From contig NZ_QKUF01000010.1 of NCBI RefSeq assembly GCF_003253565.1, positions 1-63,268 of the forward strand: a stretch of 63,268 bases of DNA, read 5' to 3'. The DNA comes from Thermosporothrix hazakensis. GTDB lineage: Bacteria > Chloroflexota > Ktedonobacteria > Ktedonobacterales > Ktedonobacteraceae. The position numbers and the translations under genes were made by a program. Numbering within the stretch: position 1 is the first letter of the stretch; the number at the start of each line of letters is the position of its first letter. Below, in pieces: positions 27,130 through 36,495 of the stretch. Under the pieces are notes generated by a model that worked only from the letters and a program-made list of their open reading frames with translations, did no database searches and was not told where the DNA came from.

Positions 27130-28194
27130 ATGCAGCTTTCATCGCTTCCAACAGCTCATCTCTTTGCCGGTGCCGGTGGAGATATCTGCGGCTTTCAACG
27201 CACCGGATGGCTACGGCCAACCTTCGCGGTCGAAATCAACCGGCACCGCTGTCGCACCCTGCGTGTCAACCACCCGGGTCTTCGCATCTTTGAGGGGCCC
27301 ATTCAGGCCATGACCCTGGCAGATTATCCCCGGCACCCTCTTCCTTGCTTCTTCGTGACCTTCCCTTGCGACCACTACACGGTTGCGGCTGCGATCCATC
27401 AGCAGTGGCATGGCGACGTGCTCTATTTGGAGGCCCTACGCGAAATCATCCTGCATTACCCGGAAGTGATTGTCATCGAAAACGTCTGGGGATTTCGCAA
27501 GTTCCGCCGCGTCATTGAAACATTCCGGGCTCTCCCATTGTACCACTGCACTGAGTTGCTGGTGCATGGGGAAGACTTTACGCTCCAACGCAAAAAGCGG
27601 GTCTTTCTTCTCCTCCATCGTCAGCCATTTCGCTTCCCGCCAATCGAGCAGTACGCATGCCCACGGTCACGCCAACGATTGCGTGACTATCTGGATCTGG
27701 AGAGTCCCCCACCCCCCATTCCAGCCTATGTGTATGCCCGCCTTGATGGCAACTACCGAGACCGCCCCGTCATCTATGACCCCGAACAAACGGCGCCGGT
27801 CAATCTCTTCACGAACTATCGTCGGGATCGGTCTCTCTTCCTCATCAAAGACCCACGTTGCCCACGAGGAGTTCGCCCCTTCAGTGTACGAGAGGTCTCC
27901 AATCTGCATGGCTTTCCAGCGTCCTATCAGTTTCTCGGGCCACTGGGAGAGGCCTACGATATGGTGATCGATGCGGTGATGCCACCGGTAGCTCAGGCGA
28001 TTGGCATGGCCCTTCGGGACTCCTTTCAGGCGATCGAGCGCCTCGCCGATGTTCCCCGTTCGCTGGGATATCGCGACATGGCCTCTCCGCGAGAACGGCA
28101 GGAGGAGCTGCAAGAGGCGTTACGCATTGTCCAGGCCCCCGATCCTATCGATCCCAAAGCCACACAGCAACTCCCCCTTTGGGAAACGGCCTGA
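27130..28194 (+). CDS. C5-cytosine DNA methyltransferase, variant motif IV
   Basis: A 354-aa protein. Motif I (HLFAGAGGDICGF) binds SAM, the catalytic Cys80 sits in FPCDHY (usual PCQ, here PCD), motif VI has ENV at 117-119, QRKKRVFLL corresponds to motif VIII and VREVSNLHGFP to motif IX. The target-recognition region between VIII and IX is short (about 100 residues), so the site recognised is likely short or relaxed. GAAAGGAG precedes 27130; an ATG at 27115 is possible. It follows the methyltransferase-helicase by about 100 bases, and no restriction enzyme is seen. It may methylate the element's own DNA. Confidence 0.85.
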   Translation: MQLSSLPTAHLFAGAGGDICGFQRTGWLRPTFAVEINRHRCRTLRVNHPGLRIFEGPIQAMTLADYPRHPLPCFFVTFPCDHYTVAAAIHQQWHGDVLYLEALREIILHYPEVIVIENVWGFRKFRRVIETFRALPLYHCTELLVHGEDFTLQRKKRVFLLLHRQPFRFPPIEQYACPRSRQRLRDYLDLESPPPPIPAYVYARLDGNYRDRPVIYDPEQTAPVNLFTNYRRDRSLFLIKDPRCPRGVRPFSVREVSNLHGFPASYQFLGPLGEAYDMVIDAVMPPVAQAIGMALRDSFQAIERLADVPRSLGYRDMASPRERQEELQEALRIVQAPDPIDPKATQQLPLWETA

Positions 28195-28262
28195 GCCTTC
28201 CTCTCATGAGACTGAAAGCGCTCTCTCTCACGTCTTTCCAATTCCCAAAAGGAGCAAAACAC

Positions 28263-28652
28263 ATGTCTCGAACACCAATCCTGCTCGCCACCCGCCTGAG
28301 TCAGGGGATGCGGCCATCAGACTGCTGTGACGCCCTGCCAGGTGAACCGGTGGATCTCCCGTTGAACGACTGCGACCCTGATGAACGCACCTTTGTCGGT
28401 CTCATCAGCGGACAGAGAACCACCACCGTCCATGTTGCAGCGGTCCCAGCAGGCGAGGAGCATTTGCGCTTCTGGCTTCGCTGCTACTGGACACAGCATC
28501 TCACCGGTCTCACCACAGCAGCGTTCGAGGAATTTCTCGATGAGAGCTGCGCCGAACTGCTGCGCATCGCAGCGAGCGTCCCCCTCGGCACGATCCTCGA
28601 ACGCCGCGGAAATCAGCTCTGCACCCGAGAGCCAATTGAGCCCTTCCGTTAA
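28263..28652 (+). CDS. Hypothetical protein, end of island
   Basis: A 129-aa protein without a recognised domain; AAAAGGAG precedes the ATG. It has a compact acidic N-terminal part and a helical middle (AFEEFLDESCAELLRIAA). It follows the cytosine methyltransferase in the same direction and is closed by a strong hairpin, so it looks like the last gene of the transcription unit. Confidence 0.55.
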   Translation: MSRTPILLATRLSQGMRPSDCCDALPGEPVDLPLNDCDPDERTFVGLISGQRTTTVHVAAVPAGEEHLRFWLRCYWTQHLTGLTTAAFEEFLDESCAELLRIAASVPLGTILERRGNQLCTREPIEPFR

Positions 28653-28692
28653 ACGGAGACCGCTTCGGCCTGCTTTGCCGAAGCGGCTCCCG
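28652..28692. terminator. Long hairpin between convergent genes
   Basis: A perfect 10-bp stem CCGCTTCGGC / GCCGAAGCGG with a 7-base loop is extended by AACGG / CCGTT outside. It lies between the convergent ends of the plus-strand island and the minus-strand XRE pair. No T run follows, so it may act as an RNA-stabilising or rho-assisted end. Confidence 0.6.
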
Positions 28693-28717
28693 TTGCATCA
28701 GTTTAGCCGGGAAGCCG

Positions 28718-29233
28718 TCATGAGACGGTTCCACCGGTCTTTGTGTGTTTTTGGCCCCTGGGAGCACGGCCCACTGTGTTGCAAAAACAGCTACACTCCT
28801 CCCACGCATGCGTCGCGTTCGCGAAGACAAGCCCCTTTCCTGGGAACAGAGGATCTGGCCATGCTTCTCCACATGCAGCGATCCAGATAAGCCCCTTTTG
28901 CAAGAGCTCATGCCGCGCATCCCAATATCCAGGCCGCAATGAAGCCCAGAATCGTTTGGTGTGACATGCGCATAGAAATCTCCCAAAATGTTCAATTGCC
29001 CCATGATGGTGGATCGAAAGGAACCCAACGCTGAGTGTGAGATGTGTCCCTTTCCATACAGCGAGTTCCAACCCATCGCTTGATGTAGCCGTCAGCGGAT
29101 CAAAGAAAGTGGTATGCATCCGAAGCACATACGGTCCCGCTTGCAGCTCACACCGGCTCGCTTGAGATACTGTTGACCTTACTTGCAAATAAGCTGTTGC
29201 CAGGTCGAATGCACCTCGTGTCATCTTCTCCAT
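28718..29233 (-). CDS. Hypothetical protein overlapping XRE gene
   Basis: A 171-aa protein that I do not recognise. Its ATG lies inside the last codons of the XRE regulator in another frame (overlap 29221-29233), so the two are translationally coupled. It has several His, Trp and Cys residues in the second half (SIHHHGAIEHFGRFLCACH), which might bind a metal. Coupled XRE plus unknown pairs are often toxin-antitoxin or metallopeptidase-type switches, but no HExxH motif is present. The frame could be extended upstream to 29377 with no ribosome site. Confidence 0.5.
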   Translation of the reverse strand: MEKMTRGAFDLATAYLQVRSTVSQASRCELQAGPYVLRMHTTFFDPLTATSSDGLELAVWKGTHLTLSVGFLSIHHHGAIEHFGRFLCACHTKRFWASLRPGYWDARHELLQKGLIWIAACGEAWPDPLFPGKGLVFANATHAWEECSCFCNTVGRAPRGQKHTKTGGTVS

Positions 29234-29475
29234 GCTCTTTCTCTCACCCAGGGGAACTGGCGAAGCAACCGCACGAGTGTCTCTCCATCGGCCTCCTTCT
29301 CTGCAAGAACACTCATACGAAGTCGAGCCAGCTTTTGTAATGCATAGGAACGGGGGCGGCTCTCTCCGTTCTCCCACCGCATCACGGTTCTTGGAGAAAC
29401 CCCCAGTTCCTCTGCAAACTTTGCCTGTGTTTGACCACGTTCCTGTCTGAGAGCACGAATTTCTTCTTTATTCAT
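29221..29475 (-). CDS. XRE-family transcriptional regulator
   Basis: An 84-aa protein that is mostly one XRE/Cro helix-turn-helix (IRALRQERGQTQAKFAEELG, then VSPRTVMRWENGESRP). The spacing and motif are typical of phage-type repressors and antitoxins. It is transcribed away from a decayed replication-type gene pair starting at 29740, so the 264-base gap between should hold both promoters and its operator. It is coupled to the downstream 171-aa gene. Confidence 0.85.
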   Translation of the reverse strand: MNKEEIRALRQERGQTQAKFAEELGVSPRTVMRWENGESRPRSYALQKLARLRMSVLAEKEADGETLVRLLRQFPWVRERAWRR

Positions 29476-29739
29476 TCATACGACCTCCATCCTATCGATC
29501 AGAATCACTAGAGAATCAGAATAGAGAGGCGTTGCAGTAAAAATGCAGTAGAAGCAGCAATTACTCAAATAAATTGAGCTGCAAAATTATTATAAACAGA
29601 ATGTACACGCCCTGCAAGGAAACTTTCCAATTTTTATACAATTTTAATACATAAGCTATTTTTTCTTGTTGTTTTTTACACAATTGCTATTATACTAAGA
29701 AAAGGGCTGGACAAACGAGACTATCTCTTAGGGGAAAAG
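29476..29739. other. AT-rich divergent control region
   Basis: 264 bases between the XRE gene and the plus-strand remnant at 29740. It is markedly AT-rich around 29560-29700. It is the natural site for divergent promoters, but I could not mark clear boxes. Confidence 0.4.
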
Positions 29740-30592
29740 ATGAAGATACACCAAAAGACCTACGATGGTGATCCGCTCTTTCTCGGAGCCGCTGCTCCTT
29801 TGAGCGCTGCATATGCTCACTATCTCTATGAGCGCATCTGCATACGCTATCCTGATCTGAGCAAGGATATCCATTTGTCCATCTTTTTTTCATGGGCTCC
29901 ATGAGGCTCGACAGCAGGTCTTTTGGTATCTCGATCCCTATGTTCGCCTCAGATCTCAGCCCGTCACACGAGGAAAGTGGAAACCACGCTACTCCTCGAA
30001 GCTGTTTCGTCGCGCCTTCGTTCCCTATACTCCTGGCAGAAAAGAAATGCCAGAAAGTACGTTCTCCAGTCTGATTGAACGGGGAATTGTGCGCATGGAA
30101 AGCAAGGGGGTTCCTCAGCCTGATTCGGGAGCGGCTCTCTTTATTGGTCGCATTCTCTGCAAAGGAGAAACCCATTTCTTCCCTGCAGAGATCACCAGTA
30201 TCGAATCGCTTTGGTGGGCCTTTGTGCAAGAGTATCCAGGAAGCCCGGTCACGGTACAACCCCTTGAAGTGATTGATGACCTTCCCGAGTCCGCTCTCGC
30301 CTGGACCTTTTGGCCTGGTGCTCTCTGGCGAGCGGAATGGACCCCTGTTGGCAATGGAGAACAGGTGATCGGGGCCATTCGTTTCGCTGCGGTTGACTAT
30401 ATCCGCGGCCATCGCTACTGGACGATTTCGCGTGAGAGCCTACGCTTGTGGGGCTCCCACCCTCGCAGATCACTTTGTCTACTGGGACAAAGATGAGTTG
30501 GAAACGCGAAACGCATATGCGCAAGTCACCCTCCATCTCCTGGCAAAAGATCGTTTTTATATTGCTTCTGCTCGTGCTGTGTGTGAAGTGAC
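29740..30592 (+). pseudogene. Unknown protein, frameshifted; precedes DnaC-like remnant
   Basis: One protein can be read through three frames: from ATG 29740 (MKIHQKTYDGDPLFLGAAA) to a T run at 29884-29891, then a second frame (ARQQVFWYLDPYVRLRSQPV through SLWWAFVQEYPG to ISRES), and after about 30450 a third frame (ADHFVYWDKDELETRNAYAQ through CEVTG). The overall length would be about 280 aa. I do not recognise the family; position before a helicase-loader gene and after an XRE regulator suggests a plasmid or phage replication protein. Confidence 0.5.
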
Positions 30593-30598
30593 TGGACA

Positions 30599-31330
30599 AT
30601 GCTCTCGCCCATGCAGGGGCAGCAGGGGGCAGCAGAGGAGCGCTGTGCGCAGTTCCGGGGAACAGGATTTGTGCGGCGGGAGGTTCCGTTTGGCCATCCA
30701 CAGTTTGGCAAAGCCCTCCCCTGCGTGTGCACACGCAAAGCGCAACGCCAGCGAAAGGCGGCCCTGTTGCGGGAGCTCTCACGCCTGGACACGTTGCCGA
30801 GGTACAGGCAAGCGACCTTTGAGCATTTTGAGGTGAGTGTACCGGGAGTGGCAGAGGCCTATACAGCGGCGCTTGCCTTTGCCGAACAGCCAAGCGAATA
30901 GTGAGTGTTGCTGGGGTCCAATGGCTGTGGCAAGACACATCTGGTGGTGGCGATTGCGCATGAGCGGCTGGCGGCCGGGGAGCGGGGGTGTTTCTGACGG
31001 TGCCGGATCATTTGCGCTCGGCATTTGTGCCCACTGCGCCGACGACCTATGATGAGCTGTTTGCGCGCGTCCGGAGAGGTGGAGTTGCTGGTGCTGGATG
31101 ATCTGGGCGCGGAGCATCGGACGCCCTGGGCCAATGAGAAGCTCTTTCAGTTGCTTCATCATCGCTACAACGCGATGTTCCCGACGGTGATCACCTCGAA
31201 TCGGATGGCGTTAGAAGGGAGAGACCATCGGATTGTCTCCCGTTTGCATGACCGAGAGCTGGTGAGACAGGTCATTATGGATGAGGCGCAGGATTATCGC
31301 GTGTGTCTGAGTGGCATGCAGGCAGGATAG
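30599..31330 (+). pseudogene. DnaC/IstB-like helicase loader, broken
   Basis: The sequence is an AAA+ helicase-loader-like gene: a short N-terminal region, then SNGCGKTHLVVAIAHERLAA (Walker A), TVPDHLRSAFVP, YDELFARVR, ELLVLDDLGAEH (Walker B) and TVITSNRMAL (sensor I). These lie in three frames: a TAG interrupts at 30899, one frameshift falls near 30985 and another near 31065. The protein cannot be made as one piece. It probably once loaded a replicative helicase for a mobile element. Confidence 0.8.
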
Positions 31331-31843
31331 CTTGTAGGGTTCACGACGATCAAGGTGGATCCTACAAGATGGCGCCGGATTATTCCAGCCTCCGCGTTTT
31401 TTCAGCTTGGTAGGATACTTTGCTTTAAAACGGGCTGAAAGAAAATGCGGAGGATCACGGCGCTTGTCGTAAGCAAGGGAACAGGCCATGTGGAGGTGCT
31501 GCCCCTGTGGCAATAAGGCCGTGTCAGAGAGAGGCTTTATGAGTAGTGTTTACATATTAATATAGAGTTAGAACTGTTAAAACTAGCTTTCGATCTTTAA
31601 CATATGTTACATACTACATATTAGAACACGTTTTTCTCTTGTTTCAGGTATGTACCAAATGAACGAGCAACAAAATATCTCTAATTGGAGAGTATTAGCG
31701 AATAGGTTCGTTTGGTCCGACGAAACCGCATTAGCAAACATACCTGAAGAAGGGAACAGACTCCGATGAGGTGTGGACGACGACTGTTCCATCACGATAC
31801 CGGTCATGCTTCCCTCCTTTCTCCGTCCTGGTGGCTGTCACCA
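31331..31843. other. Intergenic with imperfect inverted repeat
   Basis: About 510 bases without a gene. It contains an imperfect inverted repeat of about 20 bp listed separately, and an AT-rich tract at 31540-31700. Confidence 0.45.
31389..31453. repeat. Imperfect 20-bp inverted repeat
   Basis: CCTCCGCGTTTTTTCAGC at 31389-31406 is nearly the reverse complement of 31434-31453 (GCTGAAAGAAAATGCGGAGG), with a 27-base loop. It could be a hairpin after the DnaC-like remnant or a relic of a transposon end. Confidence 0.5.
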
Positions 31844-33127
31844 TCATTCTGCTTTGTGCTCAGCCTCCGTCTGGTGTGCGTGCAGAGCAGGAACAGCCAG
31901 CAAGATCGAGCCAATAGCCAGAGCAATGATCAGTGCTCCAGACCAATACGGTGTGGCGTGACCGAACTCAACGTAGAGCAAACCACTGAACAACGAACCC
32001 AGGATCATGGCGAGTGACTGCATCGACTGACTGGCACTGCCAATCAGACCTTGCTGGCGCGGTCCGGCCAGACGTGACAGCAGACCGCGTAACGCGTTCT
32101 CCACCAGACCACCCGCACCAGCACCGAGCAATACCCCCCCGAGCAGCAGAAACGGCGAAGCGATCAGCGCAATCAATCCCACCAGAAAATAGCTCACCGC
32201 GATCAGTATCAGCGAACTGATGCTCAGTGTTACCTCGCTCACCGCTGAGAGCAGCTTGCCCACCAGTACGCCCTGAACCACAATATCGACCACTCCAACT
32301 ACCGTCGTGACCATACCCGCAGCAGCGGCATTCCATCCCAGACTATCCTTTAACAAAATGGTCAGGTTTGCTCCCATACTCGGGAGCGGCAAGTAATAGA
32401 GGAAAACAGCCAGCAAGAGCCAGCGCTGATGCGTATGGGAAAACAGGCCACCGAGTTGTTTGAAAGGATTGAGGGCGCGGAGGCTAATCGCGCTGATGCG
32501 GTGTGCTTTGTGCAGGCTCTCTGGCAGAAAGAAGAAACCCCACACGAGCGCAAGCAGAATGACGGCTACCGCGACCAGAAAGGGAGTACTCAAGTTGAAC
32601 GTCGCTAAGAGGCCACCGACACCAGGGCCAACAAGAAAGCCGACCCCGGAGAAGCTTCCCACGAGTCCGAAGTACTTTCCGCGCTCCTCTGGCCTGGTAA
32701 TGTCGGCAACATAGGCGAAGAGGACGCCAATGTTGCCCCCGGTCAACCCATCGATGATGCGGCCCAGGAAGAGCAACCAGAGCGCTCCACCCAGGCCGAA
32801 AAACAGGTAGCCAATTGCTGAGCCAAGCAAGCATACAAACAAGATCGGGCGTCGTCCAAAGCGATCACTCAGCAAACCTAATCCGGGGGCAGCGAGAAGT
32901 TGGCAAATGCCATAGATCGAGGTAAGCACGGCCACGACCAGTGCAAGATTACCTGAATTGTTCAGATAACGTTGGGTCATAAAGGGGACCACAGGGCTGA
33001 TAATGGTCATCCCCATAGAATTGAGAAATGCAACCACTGCGAGAAAGAAGATGGCCTTGCGGGAAGGTCTGGACATCTTGTCGCCGGATGATCCTGTCTG
33101 AGAGGTAAGATGTCCTGATGTGCTCAT
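31844..33127 (-). CDS. MFS drug-type exporter (DHA1, Tet-like)
   Basis: A 427-aa, 12-helix major facilitator. The loop between helices 2 and 3 has the MFS signature (GLLSDRFGRRPIL), and motif C of antiporters is seen as GFLVGPGVGG in helix 5. It resembles the TetA-type drug/proton antiporters. The start has GAGGAGA 7 bases upstream. It shares direction with the adjacent MalT-like regulator downstream of that gene's end, and a flavin monooxygenase lies beyond; together they could form a drug-resistance or secondary-metabolite module. The substrate cannot be told from sequence. Confidence 0.88.
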   Translation of the reverse strand: MSTSGHLTSQTGSSGDKMSRPSRKAIFFLAVVAFLNSMGMTIISPVVPFMTQRYLNNSGNLALVVAVLTSIYGICQLLAAPGLGLLSDRFGRRPILFVCLLGSAIGYLFFGLGGALWLLFLGRIIDGLTGGNIGVLFAYVADITRPEERGKYFGLVGSFSGVGFLVGPGVGGLLATFNLSTPFLVAVAVILLALVWGFFFLPESLHKAHRISAISLRALNPFKQLGGLFSHTHQRWLLLAVFLYYLPLPSMGANLTILLKDSLGWNAAAAGMVTTVVGVVDIVVQGVLVGKLLSAVSEVTLSISSLILIAVSYFLVGLIALIASPFLLLGGVLLGAGAGGLVENALRGLLSRLAGPRQQGLIGSASQSMQSLAMILGSLFSGLLYVEFGHATPYWSGALIIALAIGSILLAVPALHAHQTEAEHKAE

Positions 33128-33342
33128 AAATCAATCTCCTCGTTTTGAGAACGTTCAGTATTCGCTGAAAGACGGTTCGCATCTTTTTCAAGCACAGGTG
33201 AAACACCGGTTGCTACCGCTTCTCAGGTTGCCTCTACGATACTTCTCAGGAGGATGAGCCAGCCTCATCCGAGCGCATGATTCGTCGGATGATGTACGAT
33301 TCTGTCGTTTCATACGGGCATGTGGAGGCGGGAGGAAATACT

Positions 33343-36300
33343 TTAGACGAGTTTCAGCTGAGTTGCAACAGCACTCGCTGCGAGACGGTTATGGACACCC
33401 AGCTTGCGATAGATGCTCTGAACATGGGTACGTATCGTATTGATTGAGACCACGAGGGCGCTTGCCATCTCAGCGTTGGAATTGCCCGCGATCAGCAGGC
33501 GCAGGACGTTCTGTTCCTGTGGACTCAGGGGTTCTGGCAGGAACGTTGAGCCACCACCAGCCTGCCCATCAGATGTACCGCTTTCCTGAGCAAAAGCACT
33601 CAGGATCTGCCGCATGTAAACAAGCAGTGCTTTCTCATGCAGAGAGGGCAGCAACGCGCGCAGCAGGTGAGCCAGTTCCTTCCCTTCATCGAGGAAGAGG
33701 CGCAGGTAGCCTTCACTGCGTGCCGTTTCGAGCACCTCCACGAGTTGCTCTCGCGCCTTCTCATACGCCTGAAGCCTTGCATACGCCAGAGCCAGCACCA
33801 CCTGAACTTCTAGTCTGAAGTGCAAATGGCCAGTTCGCAACGTGGCAGTACAGAGCTGCTCTAGCAGTTCTATTGCCGCGATGGTTTCTGCCTTCGCCAG
33901 CAAAAAGCGTGCTCGCAGTAATTGCTCGCATTGACGCTGATAGCGAGGCACTCTCTCCTCATTGTTCTGATGAGATGCCATCCAACGTCTCACTGATGCC
34001 AGATCGCCATCGGCAAGTTGAATACGCACAAGCTGGGCCTGGACTTCCCGTGAGGTATGGAGAGAGGCAGTTGTCTGTCTGCACGCTAACCAGGCGGTCA
34101 GGCGCTGCTGTGCCTGTGCTGCCCGGCCGTGTCTGTATTCAATGCGGGCCAGGAGCACCGAAGCGCGGGCCTGCACCTCTTCGATGTTCATCTGCTCCCC
34201 AAGCGCAAGAGCCTCCTGTGCGGCCTGTTCCGCTGCGGGCAGATCGTTCCACTGATAGAAAATTTGCGCCAGTTCTCCCTGGCTCCGAGCGATATCGTCA
34301 TGATCCGACACACTCCTGGCCTCGGCCTGAAGCTGTCGCAACTGCTCTGCTGCCTGGCGTAGCTCGCCCATCTCAAAGCTCACACGGCAGAGCCTGCTCC
34401 TGGTGGCACGTGTGCCGGTAGGACTACCTTGCTGCTCGTTAAGGGGCAGGGCTGCAAGAAAGTGTTCGCGTGCTGTCGCTACAGTCCCGTTGTGAAGCTC
34501 GCCGATTCCTACAGCGGTCAGAGCCAGGATACGCCAGGTTACGGCTTCCCGGGGAAGCCAGGCCAGCGCCTGAGTAGCCCATGAGACGGACTGGAGGATC
34601 TTTCCCTCTTGACGAGCAAGCAGAGCATGGAAGGCGAAGACCTCGGCCAGCTTTGTGGTCGTGTTCGTCTCTCGCCACTGCTGCTCTGCCACCTGGAGTA
34701 GATGATGGATGCGCTCTTTGCAAGATGGCTCTCCCAGTGAATGGAAGAGCAGGTTGCGAGCAGCATAGAGACACAGATCAGGATGGTGTTCAAGGTCTGC
34801 TTCCGGTAAGCGTTCTAGCCAGCGCTTCAGGCGATACCATTCGGTGGTACCAGGTTCGTTGATCTGCTGATACTGTTCAAGGGATAGTGCAATCAAGCGA
34901 GTGGCACGATGGTAGGCTGCGGCGGTAAAAGAGGTTTCGATAGCTTCTGGAAGCAGTCCATGGGCCTCATACCAGGCGCTCGCGCGGAGTGCCAGTGCAC
35001 GGATGCGTTCCTCACCCAGCCTTCTGCGCGCCTCCTGCTGCATAGCCTCGGCGAAGAGAGGATAATAACGCGCCCATGTTCCTTCCCAGTTTAACGGCAT
35101 CAGAAAGCAGTCACCTTTCCGTAGCATGGTCAGCAGGCGTGCACTATCATCACGTTCAGTGAGAGCGTCACAGAGGGAGGCTGTGAGACGTGGAAGCATG
35201 CAGGTATGCAGCAGAAAGGTTTGCATCTCCTCTGGCAAGGTATGAAAAATCTCATGGAGGAAGTAGTCACGGATGTTCAATGCCTGACGTGATAGGGAAT
35301 GCTCCATACCGCCAGAGAAGGCAGAAAGAATGGGTTCAATCTCCTGCTCGTGTGTGGCCCAGCGGAGCATTTCTACCAGGAAGCGCAAGCCTACAGGCCA
35401 CCCTTCCAGCCTCTCATGGATCTGGTGAACAGTCCTGGGTGAGAGCGTAAAGGAAAGCTCCTGGGCGAGAAAGGCGCTGGTTTCTTCTAAAGAAAAGCGC
35501 ATCAAGAGTGGAGAGATGTCCAGCATCTCATTACGCGCGTGCAGGCGAGCCAGGGAGAAAGGAGGATCGCCGCGTACGAGCAGAACCAGATGGAGTGATG
35601 CAGGCAGGTGCTCAAGGAAGAAACTAAGTGTAGCGGCGATCTGGGGCGAGGTGATGACGTGCAGATTGTCCAGGATGAGCATGCCAGGATGCTTAAGATG
35701 ACTCACATCGTTGAGCAACGCAATAAGCATCGCGTCCAGTGGTTTGAATGATGGCAGCAGGTGTGCGTGGAGCAGATCCAGCGCACCCTTTCCGAGGTCG
35801 GGTTGTAATTGTTGGCAGGCGGCGATCAGATAGCGCCAGAAGCGAACAGGATCGTTATCACCTTCATCGAAAGTAATATAGGCCGCGTGCGGAGAATCCG
35901 GGCGTTGGGATCGTGTGGTCAGCCAATGGCTGACCAATGTAGTTTTGCCATAGCCAGCGGCCGCTGAGATGAGGGTCACTTTGTATTCCAGCCCCTGATT
36001 CAGCAGCGTGAGCAGGTGATCACGCTGAAGTAACGAGGGCTGGTAGCGCGGCAGCTGGAGCTTTGGAAGCAGCAACGGTTCAAGGGATGGCGAAGCAAAA
36101 GGCGAGATTGCCCGTTCCGCTTGTGGTGTCTGCTGTTGGGAATGCTGCGACTGTGGAGGCAAGGCAGCACCTTCAGACGAGAGTTTAGCCGCGATCTCCT
36201 CCAGCCGCTCCAGGCTCAATTGCGCACTCCGTCCGACGTAGCACTTGAGCACCCGCCCCTTGTGGCGCTGATAGGCGTACCAATAGCCCTCGCTGCCACG

Positions 36301-36495
36301 ACGACGCTTTTCTTTGAGGAGACTGATTCGCCCATCATGGCCTTGAAAAGCAAATGCGCGGTGTTCCTCAAGCCATGCCTGCCATGCTCCTCCCTCCTCT
36401 AAGAGCTGGCAGGAGGTAGCATTTCCCTGTGTGATGAGCAGAGAATGCTCCTGCTTCCCAGACCGTTGTATCAGGTATTGTGCGCGCTTTGGCAG
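33343..36495 (-). CDS. MalT-like LuxR regulator 1
   Basis: About 1050 aa: an N-terminal domain of about 120 residues shared with regulator 2, an AAA/STAND ATPase (P-loop AAAGYGKTTLVSHWL; DNLHV as Walker B), long helical TPR-type repeats and a C-terminal LuxR helix-turn-helix (LSPQEQNVLRLLIAGNSNAE, then SINTIRTHVQSIYRKLGV). Such proteins activate transcription when a ligand drives assembly. Alignment with regulator 2 puts the start at PKRAQYLI, where the only start is a CTG at 36495, 9 bases after GAAAGGAG. An ATG at 36696 gives 67 extra residues without a ribosome site. Confidence 0.88.
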   Translation of the reverse strand: MPKRAQYLIQRSGKQEHSLLITQGNATSCQLLEEGGAWQAWLEEHRAFAFQGHDGRISLLKEKRRRGSEGYWYAYQRHKGRVLKCYVGRSAQLSLERLEEIAAKLSSEGAALPPQSQHSQQQTPQAERAISPFASPSLEPLLLPKLQLPRYQPSLLQRDHLLTLLNQGLEYKVTLISAAAGYGKTTLVSHWLTTRSQRPDSPHAAYITFDEGDNDPVRFWRYLIAACQQLQPDLGKGALDLLHAHLLPSFKPLDAMLIALLNDVSHLKHPGMLILDNLHVITSPQIAATLSFFLEHLPASLHLVLLVRGDPPFSLARLHARNEMLDISPLLMRFSLEETSAFLAQELSFTLSPRTVHQIHERLEGWPVGLRFLVEMLRWATHEQEIEPILSAFSGGMEHSLSRQALNIRDYFLHEIFHTLPEEMQTFLLHTCMLPRLTASLCDALTERDDSARLLTMLRKGDCFLMPLNWEGTWARYYPLFAEAMQQEARRRLGEERIRALALRASAWYEAHGLLPEAIETSFTAAAYHRATRLIALSLEQYQQINEPGTTEWYRLKRWLERLPEADLEHHPDLCLYAARNLLFHSLGEPSCKERIHHLLQVAEQQWRETNTTTKLAEVFAFHALLARQEGKILQSVSWATQALAWLPREAVTWRILALTAVGIGELHNGTVATAREHFLAALPLNEQQGSPTGTRATRSRLCRVSFEMGELRQAAEQLRQLQAEARSVSDHDDIARSQGELAQIFYQWNDLPAAEQAAQEALALGEQMNIEEVQARASVLLARIEYRHGRAAQAQQRLTAWLACRQTTASLHTSREVQAQLVRIQLADGDLASVRRWMASHQNNEERVPRYQRQCEQLLRARFLLAKAETIAAIELLEQLCTATLRTGHLHFRLEVQVVLALAYARLQAYEKAREQLVEVLETARSEGYLRLFLDEGKELAHLLRALLPSLHEKALLVYMRQILSAFAQESGTSDGQAGGGSTFLPEPLSPQEQNVLRLLIAGNSNAEMASALVVSINTIRTHVQSIYRKLGVHNRLAASAVATQLKLV

